Source: Paenibacillus pabuli
GTDB lineage: Bacteria > Bacillota > Bacilli > Paenibacillales > Paenibacillaceae
Length of the DNA stretch: 64,000 nt
Direction: 5' to 3'
Assembly (NCBI RefSeq): GCF_023101145.1
Contig: NZ_CP073714.1
Span: 3,286,001-3,350,000, forward strand
Of the stretch, positions 55,713-64,000 are shown in pieces (position 1 is the first letter of the stretch; the number at the start of each line of letters is the position of its first letter). Under the pieces are notes generated by a model, which saw only the letters and a program-made list of their open reading frames with translations, made no database searches and was not told the origin of the DNA. The position numbers and the translations under genes are program-made.

Positions 55713-55794
55713 CCCCCAGAAGAAAACAGGCCTTCAGTACATTGTGTAACCAGTGCTTGTCCTTGATTTCTGCTGGGGGAGAGCAAGTTTTTTT
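55713..55794. terminator. Long hairpin between convergent ROK and GH1 genes
   Basis: CCCCCAGAAGAAA (55713-55725) pairs with TTTCTGCTGGGGG (55767-55779) with one mismatch, and inside it ACAGGC pairs with GCTTGT. A T-run (55788-55794) follows about 8 bases later. It probably terminates the ROK transcript and possibly also the GH1 one, although the stem is longer than a simple terminator needs. Confidence 0.6.
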
Positions 55795-55817
55795 CCTGCT
55801 AAAGGTATTTCAATTCC

Positions 55818-57340
<1,523 letters not shown>

Positions 57341-57417
57341 CGTCAAGTTTTACTTTTTATTTATTTTGAGGCAAACTGTAAATCATTATAGATGATCAGC
57401 AAGAAAGGAGACTTCAT

Positions 57418-58386
57418 GTGTCCAAGTTCGATGAGATTATGAAGCAGTCCGGTTATTCGAAGGCCACGGTATCCAGAGTAATTAATCATTCGCGACATGT
57501 GAGCGACGAGGCTCGGCAGAAAATAACGGAAATCATGAAACAGCTGAACTATATACCGAACCGAAATGCCGTTTCGTTGTCCACCGGACAGACCAAGCAA
57601 ATTGGAATTGTCACATCAGCAACCAACGAGATTATTCTTACATTCATGAATCAATTCATTGATACTGCGATGGATTATGGATTTCAGACCCTGATCTATA
57701 CTTCGCGTGGAGATAAAGAGATTGAATTGCAGGCGTTCGAGGATTTGCGGAGTAAACGAGTGGATGGACTGGTGATTATGACTTGTGTCAACCATCCCGA
57801 CAAACTGAAAGCCTACTGCGAGTATGGTCCAATTGTATCCTGGCAGCGGATGGGAAATGACGAAATTCCGTCAGTGGCTATGGATCAGGCGCAAGGCTAT
57901 AGGCTGGCTCTTGAGCATTTGGTATCCAAAGGATATACACGCATTGCAAATGCCTTTGGCAGAGCGGAAAGTCTGAATACACAAAGCCGGCGACAAGCCT
58001 ATGAATCTTTTATGGAAGATTACGGTCTCCCAATCCTGCGTGAAGCTTATCAATATTCGGTATTCAGCTCATCTGATGGAGAAGAGGCGATGCGAAGAAT
58101 GGCAAGTGGGTCAGAACTTCCTCAAGCGGTGTTATGTTCGAATGATTATGCAGCTATCGGAATCTGGTCCGAAGCACGCAAACAGAATATACAAGTTCCC
58201 GAACAACTTGCTATTGTTGGTTTTGATGATATTGAGCTGTCCCGTGTGCTTGGAATAACCACGATACATAATCCGATTGCAGAACAGGCTGCGCAGGCCT
58301 TTCATCGATTATGGGCTGTCCTTGGCAAACAGGAGTTAGAACCTCAGCAATTGAAATTCCAACTGATCGAACGTACAACCACCTAA
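57418..58386 (+). CDS. LacI-family transcriptional regulator
   Basis: A 322-residue repressor-type protein. The helix-turn-helix covers residues 3-25 (SGYSKATVSRVINHSRHVSD) and the hinge helix EIMKQLNYIPNRNA follows. A periplasmic-binding-protein-like ligand domain (about 60-320) shows GFDDIELSRVLGITTI. The GTG start has AAAGGAG seven bases upstream. It is divergent from the GH1 gene, so it most likely represses phospho-beta-glucoside use through the operator at 57327. Confidence 0.93.
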   Translation: MSKFDEIMKQSGYSKATVSRVINHSRHVSDEARQKITEIMKQLNYIPNRNAVSLSTGQTKQIGIVTSATNEIILTFMNQFIDTAMDYGFQTLIYTSRGDKEIELQAFEDLRSKRVDGLVIMTCVNHPDKLKAYCEYGPIVSWQRMGNDEIPSVAMDQAQGYRLALEHLVSKGYTRIANAFGRAESLNTQSRRQAYESFMEDYGLPILREAYQYSVFSSSDGEEAMRRMASGSELPQAVLCSNDYAAIGIWSEARKQNIQVPEQLAIVGFDDIELSRVLGITTIHNPIAEQAAQAFHRLWAVLGKQELEPQQLKFQLIERTTT

Positions 58387-58466
58387 TTTTTTGGGGGGAA
58401 TGCAGATCGTTTCTGGCGAAATTTTACAACACATGAGGTCGGAAGAATAATAAAGGAGGGATAGCG

Positions 58467-59675
58467 ATGGCACGCGTCTTATTTATTAATGCTGGATCAG
58501 AGGGACATGTCAATCCAACGATTGGCGTTGTGAAAGAGCTTATTTTACGCGGGGAAGAGGTCGTGTATTTCACAATTGAAGCGTATCGGGAACAAATGGA
58601 GAAGACGGGGGCTGTAGTCCGAACATTTGACGACCAAAAGTTCATTAAAGCGTTTGTCTCAGGTGGCAGAGATTATTTGCTTGAACGAATCAATGGTCTT
58701 TTGCTTACAGCAGATATCGTCATTCCAACCGTGCTTGAACAGATCAAGGGTGAGCATTTTGATTACATCATCCATGACTCCATGTTTGGCTGTGGACGCT
58801 TGCTTGCGCAAATTCTGAAGCTGCCTGCAATTAATTCATGCACTTCTTTTGCGCAGACCGAAGAATCTTTCAATCATTTGATGCAACGATTTTTCTTAGA
58901 TGTTCCTCCCGAAATCGTCCAACCCATAAACGATACATTCCATAGCCTAACGAGAAGGTTAAAGGAAAAATATGATGTGGAGATTCCTTCTCCCTATGAA
59001 GTGTTTTGCAATCCTGCTCCGCTTACCCTCGTATATACAACAAGGGATTTCCAGCCTAGTGAAGAAGCATTCGACCAATCGTATCAATTTGTAGGACCGT
59101 CCATCTTCTCGCGATTAACACATGAAGACTTCGATCTGGCAGCAATTAAAGGGAAAAGACTTATTTATATTTCTCTGGGCACGATTTTTAACCAAGCTCT
59201 TGAGTTTTATAAGCTTTGTTTTGAAGTATTGGGGAATACCGATCATACTGTTGTCATGTCTGTAGGGGACAGAACACACATTACAGATTTGGGAGCGATT
59301 CCGGAAAATTTCATCGTTAAACGTTATGTGCCACAGATGGATGTATTACAATCCGCTAAATTATTTATCACTCATGGCGGGATGAACAGTACCAATGAAG
59401 GTTTATATTTTGGAGTTCCCCTTATTGTGATTCCCCAAAGTGCAGACCAGCCAATCATCGCTGAGCAGGTTGTCAATAGGGGAGCAGGCATCAGCTTACA
59501 AATGAAAACCTTGACTGCCAATCAGCTGTTTGAAGCAGTGGAACATGTATTAAACACTCCCTCTTTCGAGAAAGCTGCTGCGAGCATGCAGGAATCCTTC
59601 CGGAAATCAGGCGGGTATCCATACGCTGTTGATGCAATTTTCAAATTTAAGGCTCAACATCTCATTCACAGATAG
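58467..59675 (+). CDS. UDP-glycosyltransferase, macrolide-glycosyltransferase (MGT/YjiC-like) family
   Basis: A 402-residue GT1-type enzyme with GT-B fold. The N-terminal acceptor domain begins INAGSEGHVNPTIGVV. The donor-binding C-terminal half contains the conserved HGGMNSTNEGLYFGVPLI and PQSADQPIIAEQV. Related enzymes attach glucose to macrolides, flavonoids or other phenols, often as detoxification. The ATG follows AAAGGAGGG. It stands alone after the LacI gene; a hairpin with 11 base pairs (59753-59781, no T-run) lies downstream. Confidence 0.92.
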   Translation: MARVLFINAGSEGHVNPTIGVVKELILRGEEVVYFTIEAYREQMEKTGAVVRTFDDQKFIKAFVSGGRDYLLERINGLLLTADIVIPTVLEQIKGEHFDYIIHDSMFGCGRLLAQILKLPAINSCTSFAQTEESFNHLMQRFFLDVPPEIVQPINDTFHSLTRRLKEKYDVEIPSPYEVFCNPAPLTLVYTTRDFQPSEEAFDQSYQFVGPSIFSRLTHEDFDLAAIKGKRLIYISLGTIFNQALEFYKLCFEVLGNTDHTVVMSVGDRTHITDLGAIPENFIVKRYVPQMDVLQSAKLFITHGGMNSTNEGLYFGVPLIVIPQSADQPIIAEQVVNRGAGISLQMKTLTANQLFEAVEHVLNTPSFEKAAASMQESFRKSGGYPYAVDAIFKFKAQHLIHR

Positions 59676-59851
59676 TTCGGTCATTAATTATTCAAAATTG
59701 AAGCATTTTCGGACCAGAACCCTGCGGTATACTGTACAAGAAGGTTCATGAGAAGCTGCATAACTACAGATTATGTGGCTTCAAGTTGAAACATCTTGTA
59801 ACAAGTTACATATTTCACAAACTAGCCGCTGGAAAGGTGAGATTGAACAGG

Positions 59852-60145
59852 ATGAAGACAGTGACAGGTCGATTCAGAATTGCAGGCATATGGGAAGGGA
59901 TATCATTGCTGCTGCTGATTTTTATAGCTATGCCGCTAAAATATTTCGCTGATATATCCGCTCCTGTAACGATAATGGGCATGATTCACGGAATTCTGTT
60001 TCCGCTGTATCTGATTGCACTTGTGCATCTGGCAGTGGTGAAGAAATGGAAAGCTCTACGCTGGTTAATGGGCTTGATAGCGGGCTTGTTGCCTTTTGGA
60101 ACATTTGTATTTGAGTCCTATCTTCGCAAGAGAGACTGGAAATAA
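59852..60145 (+). CDS. DUF3817-type small membrane protein
   Basis: A 97-residue protein with three hydrophobic segments (about residues 8-27, 35-57 and 66-84). The start of the domain FRIAGIWEGISLLLLIFIAM and the later PFGTFVFE match the DUF3817 layout, which occurs alone or fused to permeases. The ATG at 59852 was chosen from domain length; AAAGGTGAG lies 10 bases upstream. Its role is unknown. A strong hairpin follows at 60174. Confidence 0.8.
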   Translation: MKTVTGRFRIAGIWEGISLLLLIFIAMPLKYFADISAPVTIMGMIHGILFPLYLIALVHLAVVKKWKALRWLMGLIAGLLPFGTFVFESYLRKRDWK

Positions 60146-60173
60146 GAATTTCTGAAAAGAACGATGACATTGA

Positions 60174-60211
60174 CAGCAGGCGACCAACTCATCCAGATTG
60201 GTCGCCTGCTG
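60174..60211 (+). terminator. Hairpin terminator after the DUF3817 gene
   Basis: CAGCAGGCGACCAA and TTGGTCGCCTGCTG form a perfect 14-bp stem. Only a short ATTT follows, so termination efficiency is uncertain. Confidence 0.7.
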
Positions 60212-60321
60212 ATTTCTGTGCAAATTCTTTCTGGGAAACGGTGTGAGATTAGGACAGTTAGACATTCAAGATAAACTATTGTCTAAACTAAACGCGTCAA
60301 CTGACTGAAAGGGATGACTTT

Positions 60322-60666
60322 ATGAAAGAGGTTAATGATATCACATCCATAGAAATGCTTGAAGGGATGATTCAACAAAAAGAATTGGTTTTTCTGTACG
60401 TATCACGACCAGAATGCAGTGTATGTCACGCTTTGTTCCCCAAGATTAAGGCGTTGCTGGAGCCTTATCCGATGCTGCATCTGGTACACGTTAACGCTAA
60501 CGAGGTGGAAGAGGTGGCTTCCAGATTTCTTATTTTTACAGTGCCCACAATGCTTATGCTGGTGAACCAGAAGGAATACATTCGAACCGATCGTTTTGTT
60601 CGCTTCGATCGATTGGAAGAACAGGTGCAGCAGATTTATCATATGCACACCCAGAATGGGGAATAG
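60322..60666 (+). CDS. Thioredoxin-fold protein with CxxC
   Basis: A 114-residue cytoplasmic thioredoxin-like protein. The redox pair is C32 and C35 in RPECSVCHAL and the cis-proline segment is FTVPTMLML. The usual tryptophan before the first cysteine (WCGPC) is replaced by Pro-Glu, so it is not the main thioredoxin. The ATG follows AAAGGGATGA. It may reduce a specific partner or handle oxidised thiols; no partner is seen nearby. Confidence 0.85.
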   Translation: MKEVNDITSIEMLEGMIQQKELVFLYVSRPECSVCHALFPKIKALLEPYPMLHLVHVNANEVEEVASRFLIFTVPTMLMLVNQKEYIRTDRFVRFDRLEEQVQQIYHMHTQNGE

Positions 60667-60736
60667 GTTGGGCTAAGCATCATCCCATCACCAAAGCAAA
60701 AGAAGGTGAAAAATAATTAAATGAAAAAGTGTTGTG

Positions 60737-60784
60737 TTGAAAACGGTTTTATGCTAATTTAAAATATATAAAAACGTTTTTATA
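60737..60784 (+). promoter_or_regulatory. Promoter and twin operators of the LacI gene
   Basis: TTGAAA (60737-60742), 17 bp and TAAAAT (60760-60765) form a near-consensus promoter. AAAACGGTTTT (60740-60750) is a palindrome overlapping the -35 box, and TATAAAAACGTTTTTATA (60767-60784) is a perfect 18-bp palindrome at the expected transcription start. Their centres are about 30 bp (three turns) apart. This is a textbook layout for autorepression by the LacI protein encoded at 60803. Confidence 0.8.
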
Positions 60785-60802
60785 GCAAAGGACCAAAAAA
60801 TT

Positions 60803-61825
60803 ATGGGAAAGATTACGATTAAAGATGTTGCACGTGAAGCCGGTGTATCCATTTCTACAGTTTCCAACGCCTTGAACGGCGTAGATGTCTTAAACCCGGA
60901 GACAAAATCACATGTCCTGAAGGTGGCAGAGCGTTTAAACTACGTTCCCAACCTGAACGGCAAGCTGTTGAAATCCGGACAAACCAAAATGCTGGGCTTT
61001 TTCACCACAAGTGTGTCGGGTCCCTATTTCTATAAGCTGGTTGAATCCATGTCTCGTGAATGCGATCGTCTGGGTTACGGGCTGAATGTGTTTGTGACCA
61101 AGGATAAGCAGGTCATTATGAGTAATATTCTCGGACGGCGAGTGGATGGCGTCATCATCTACGAAGAACTGCGGATTGATGAGCAGGACATTGTCGCTAT
61201 GGAGAAAGACAAAATCAAGGCTGTATTTCTGGATCGGGTCTATCAGAGCGAGACGATGGGAAGCGTCATTTTTGACTCCTATGTGGCAGGGTATGAAGCG
61301 ACAAAGTATTTAATTGGACTGGGTCACAAAAAAATTGCCTACATATCCGGTGTTGACACCATGTTTGACAGTAATCAGCGTCGAGATGGTTACCTGGCTG
61401 CTTTGCATGAGTATCAACTTCCGCTGGATGATGATTACATTATTCAGGGATATTTTGAGGAAGAGGGCACATATAGTGCGATAAAATCATTCCTTCATCT
61501 GCATCCTGGCAAGCTGCCTGATGCTTTTCTGGCAGGAAATGATGTGAGCGCCATTGGCTGCATCCAGGCCTTGAAGTCTCATGGCTTCGAAGTTCCTCAG
61601 GATGTAAGTGTAGTAGGCTTCGATGATATTGATATTGCCCAATACTTTTCTCCACCATTAAGCACCGTAAGAAACCAGATTGCAAGGCAGGGTATCCTGG
61701 CGGTCAACCATCTGGTTCGCATGATCAAGAAGAAGGAACATGGCGTTTCAGAGAAACTGGCGGGTGAACTTATTATACGGGGTTCAAGTCATGTGAAGAT
61801 CGACCGGAGTGGTTATTTAACATAG
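60803..61825 (+). CDS. LacI-family transcriptional regulator
   Basis: A 340-residue repressor-type protein. The helix-turn-helix TIKDVAREAGVSISTVSNAL (residues 4-23) and hinge HVLKVAERLNYVPNLNGKLL are canonical. The ligand domain shows VVGFDDIDIAQYFSPPLSTV. The ATG has AAAGGA upstream. Palindromes of the same type occur in its own promoter and in front of the importer genes at 61942, so it very likely represses both until a sugar ligand is present. Confidence 0.95.
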   Translation: MGKITIKDVAREAGVSISTVSNALNGVDVLNPETKSHVLKVAERLNYVPNLNGKLLKSGQTKMLGFFTTSVSGPYFYKLVESMSRECDRLGYGLNVFVTKDKQVIMSNILGRRVDGVIIYEELRIDEQDIVAMEKDKIKAVFLDRVYQSETMGSVIFDSYVAGYEATKYLIGLGHKKIAYISGVDTMFDSNQRRDGYLAALHEYQLPLDDDYIIQGYFEEEGTYSAIKSFLHLHPGKLPDAFLAGNDVSAIGCIQALKSHGFEVPQDVSVVGFDDIDIAQYFSPPLSTVRNQIARQGILAVNHLVRMIKKKEHGVSEKLAGELIIRGSSHVKIDRSGYLT

Positions 61826-61882
61826 TGCTGTTTCAATCATTTCCGGTCTTTTTAAATTGTTGATTTGAAAATAGGAGGTTTT

Positions 61883-61911
61883 TTGTCGGAAAATAAAAAC
61901 GTTTTTATCAA
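61883..61911 (+). promoter_or_regulatory. Importer promoter with embedded LacI operator
   Basis: TTGTCG (61883-61888), 17 bp and TATCAA (61906-61911) can act as a promoter. The perfect 16-bp palindrome ATAAAAACGTTTTTAT (61893-61908) fills the spacer and reaches into the -10 box. It shares its 12-base core with the operator at 60767, so the same LacI protein should block this promoter. Confidence 0.7.
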
Positions 61912-61941
61912 GATGCTTAAGTTGGAGGGGAGCAAAAGAGC

Positions 61942-62934
61942 GTGAGTAAATTAGCCGTAGAGACATCGTCAACCGGTAAAAAGCCTGTCAGACCGGGGGG
62001 AAGGAAGCCAATCGGACAAAGAATGAAGGAGTTCGTCATTGATTACCGAAGACAATGGGAAATTCAATCAATGATTATACCTGGCATCATTTTTATGATT
62101 ATTTTTTGTTACATTCCCATATACGGTTTGACGATTGCTTTTAAAAATTACACTGTCATTGATACGCTGTCTAGCGCACCATGGGTCGGCTTGGAAAATT
62201 TCCGAATCATTATGTCAGACAAATACTTCTGGGATGCCGTAGTGAATACGCTGGGGATCAGCTTTTTGAAATTGGGTATTGGGTTCGTCATTCCCATCAT
62301 CCTCGCGATCATGATCTATGAATTAAACAGCGGTCGCTTCAAGAAATTTGTGCAAACGATTTCATATCTGCCTCACTTTCTGTCCTGGATTGTACTGGGC
62401 GGTATGCTTATCACCTGGTTTTCAACAACGGGATTGTTTAATCAGTTGTTACTTAGCTTGGGAGTAATCTCGCAACCGCAAAATATTTTGCTGGATGCAG
62501 GAAAGTATTGGTGGATTGCAGTCTTATCCGATATTTGGAAAGAGGCTGGCTGGGGAACGATTCTGTATTTGGCGATTATGTCGAAGATTGATCCAACGTA
62601 TTACGAGGCAGCCAAAATTGATGGTGCAAGCCGTCTCAGACAAATCTGGAATATTACATTGCCCAACATGAAGTCGATCATTAGCCTTAATCTGATTCTT
62701 ACTGTAAGCGGTTTACTCGGTTCCAATCTGGACCAGACGCTGGTTCTGATGAACTCGCAAAACCGTGATAAGGCAGAAGTTATCAATTCGTATGTATATC
62801 GTATGGGGATGTCACAGGGTGACTTTTCGTATGCTACCGCGGTTGGTCTGGGCGTCTCGATTGTGTCTGTTATTCTGCTGGTCACCGCGAACAAAATTAC
62901 AAGCAAATTAAACGATAATCAATCTGTGCTGTAA
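61942..62934 (+). CDS. Carbohydrate ABC transporter permease (LplB/YteP-like)
   Basis: First permease of the fourth importer, 330 residues with a longer basic N-terminus (about 45 residues) before six predicted helices. YIPIYGLTIAFKNYTV and the coupling loop YEAAKIDGASRLRQIWNITLP (about residues 222-242) identify the family. The GTG start has GGAGGGGAG nine bases upstream. It is under the LacI operator at 61893. The substrate is unknown. Confidence 0.93.
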   Translation: MSKLAVETSSTGKKPVRPGGRKPIGQRMKEFVIDYRRQWEIQSMIIPGIIFMIIFCYIPIYGLTIAFKNYTVIDTLSSAPWVGLENFRIIMSDKYFWDAVVNTLGISFLKLGIGFVIPIILAIMIYELNSGRFKKFVQTISYLPHFLSWIVLGGMLITWFSTTGLFNQLLLSLGVISQPQNILLDAGKYWWIAVLSDIWKEAGWGTILYLAIMSKIDPTYYEAAKIDGASRLRQIWNITLPNMKSIISLNLILTVSGLLGSNLDQTLVLMNSQNRDKAEVINSYVYRMGMSQGDFSYATAVGLGVSIVSVILLVTANKITSKLNDNQSVL

Positions 62935-62948
62935 AGGAGGCATCCTCT

Positions 62949-63836
62949 GTGAATGGAAAGGTGGCTAAAGAAGATCTCGATAGTCGGATCTTTGATACCT
63001 TAAATATTATTTTACTCGTTATTTGTACTGTCATTATTGTGGTTCCGCTCTGGAATGTTATCATCTCTTCTTTTAGCTCGGGCAAGGCTTTGGCGGAAGG
63101 TGGGTTCATCTTCTGGTCACCGGAGTTCTCGCTGGAGAATTACAGAGCTGTGTTCAACGATTCGAGCATCTGGCAAGCGTTTTTCATCTCCGTATCCAAA
63201 ACAACAATCGGTGTCGTTACACACGTGTTTTTCTGCGCCATGGTCGGTTACGGCCTGAGCAAAAAGTACATACGTGGCCGTAAACTGTACGTGGCCATGG
63301 GGGTTATCACGATGTTCTTCTCTGGCGGAATGATCCCAACGTACCTGTTGATTAAATCCCTTGGCCTGCTTAACAGCTTCTGGGTGTACATTATTCCGGC
63401 ATTGTTCAGCTTCTATGATGTCGTCATTCTAATGAATTTCTTCCGGAATGTACCTGATTCCCTGGAGGAGTCAGCCAAAATCGATGGTGCGGGAGATTGG
63501 CATATTTTCCTGAAAATCTTCATCCCGCTATCCATGCCAGCGATGGCAACCATTGCATTGTTCAATGGAGTTGGGCAATGGAATGACTTTATGACAACCA
63601 AGTTGTACATTACCGATCAGTCGCTGTATCCATTGCAGATGATGCTGTACGAGATTATCGTTCAGTCCCAGACGCAATCGATGCAAAATATCGGCGGGTC
63701 GGCAGTCATTGAAACAACGACTAAAGGGGTACAACTGGCCACGATTGTTATTACCACACTGCCGATCGTATTGATCTATCCCGTACTACAAAGATATTTT
63801 ATCTCCGGCATGATGCTGGGTGCTGTCAAGGAGTAA
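62949..63836 (+). CDS. Carbohydrate ABC transporter permease (LplC/YtcP-like)
   Basis: Second permease of the fourth importer, 295 residues, six predicted helices, with FSGGMIPTYLLI and the coupling loop LEESAKIDGAGDWHIFLKIFIPLSMP. The C-terminus YFISGMMLGAVKE is typical. The GTG start has AAGGAGG eight bases upstream, 14 bp after the first permease. Confidence 0.93.
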   Translation: MNGKVAKEDLDSRIFDTLNIILLVICTVIIVVPLWNVIISSFSSGKALAEGGFIFWSPEFSLENYRAVFNDSSIWQAFFISVSKTTIGVVTHVFFCAMVGYGLSKKYIRGRKLYVAMGVITMFFSGGMIPTYLLIKSLGLLNSFWVYIIPALFSFYDVVILMNFFRNVPDSLEESAKIDGAGDWHIFLKIFIPLSMPAMATIALFNGVGQWNDFMTTKLYITDQSLYPLQMMLYEIIVQSQTQSMQNIGGSAVIETTTKGVQLATIVITTLPIVLIYPVLQRYFISGMMLGAVKE

Positions 63837-63906
63837 GGGAGATTCAAGCTTGTTCGAAAGTTCGCTCTACTTAATATTTCTCACCTAACTTTGAGGAGGA
63901 AACAAT

Positions 63907-64000
63907 ATGTTCAAGATGAATAAGGCAGCAGGCAAAAAAGGAGTTAAACTGTGCGCAGCATTACTGACAGCGGTGATCATGATTACAGGCTGCAGCAGCG
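63907..64000 (+). CDS. Solute-binding lipoprotein of the fourth importer (3' truncated)
   Basis: Only the first 31 codons lie in the window. The ATG has GAGGAGG seven bases upstream. The basic start MFKMNKAAGKKGVK, a hydrophobic core and the lipobox ITGC followed by Ser residues are those of a lipoprotein signal peptide. The position after two permeases makes it the binding protein of the importer. Confidence 0.85.
   Translation, partial: MFKMNKAAGKKGVKLCAALLTAVIMITGCSS

Noticed and set aside
59753..59781. 11-bp hairpin (two wobble pairs) after the glycosyltransferase gene as terminator
   Set aside because: No T-run follows, so it is mentioned only with the gene and not listed as a terminator.

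Overview
The window looks like chromosomal DNA of a Paenibacillus-type soil Firmicute. It has moderate GC content and strong AGGAGG-like ribosome binding sites. TTG and GTG starts are frequent. It carries several carbohydrate ABC importers of the two-permease plus lipoprotein type, without linked ATPases, each beside a YesM/YesN-type two-component system or a LacI regulator. It also carries large secreted multidomain polysaccharide-degrading enzymes. No rRNA, tRNA, CRISPR array, prophage or insertion sequence was seen. I did not run any homology search: family names come from motifs read in the translated sequence.

Layout. (1) 2-7040: end of a peptide-type ABC importer (permease, permease, ATPase, ATPase) followed by an M20 amidohydrolase, an unusual M28-like peptidase and an SDR dehydrogenase, apparently one operon for uptake and breakdown of a peptide-like or acyl-amino-acid compound. 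A LysR regulator lies convergent to it. (2) 8259-12423: a TetR/DHA2-efflux pair resembling lmrA-lmrB, a kinase-fold orphan and a membrane-anchored alpha/beta hydrolase. (3) 12696-25695: a polysaccharide-utilisation block with response regulator, sensor kinase, two permeases, binding lipoprotein, a GH28-like beta-helix enzyme and a 1435-residue secreted alginate-lyase-family protein. (4) 25789-28802: small unrelated genes (DinB-like, MBL-fold hydrolase, LysE exporter with divergent XRE-cupin regulator). (5) 28905-42943: an arabinan block with a secreted GH43 endo-arabinanase divergent from a GH51 arabinofuranosidase, then permease, permease, sensor kinase, response regulator and binding lipoprotein. 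(6) 43033-50223: a third YesM/YesN pair divergent from a third permease-permease-lipoprotein importer. (7) 50304-60666: miscellaneous genes including a TrmB regulator with an MFS exporter, two tandem maltose-acetyltransferase-like genes, a ROK regulator, a GH1 6-phospho-beta-glucosidase divergent from a LacI regulator, a UDP-glycosyltransferase, a DUF3817 protein and a thioredoxin-like protein. (8) 60803-64000: a LacI-regulated fourth importer, cut off in its lipoprotein gene.

The most interesting signals are regulatory. A 22-nt sequence in the predicted 3' UTR of the GH51 gene, just before its terminator, is perfectly complementary to a long structured leader of the binding-protein gene at 41300. 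This could be a 3'-UTR-derived RNA regulator or two copies of a dispersed element in opposite orientation. Two pairs of direct repeats, each with a 21-bp period, lie upstream of the importer at 46710 and look like YesN-type activator sites. Three near-perfect palindromes mark the probable operators of the LacI regulator at 60803. Starts were re-chosen wherever a ribosome binding site clearly favoured an internal codon.
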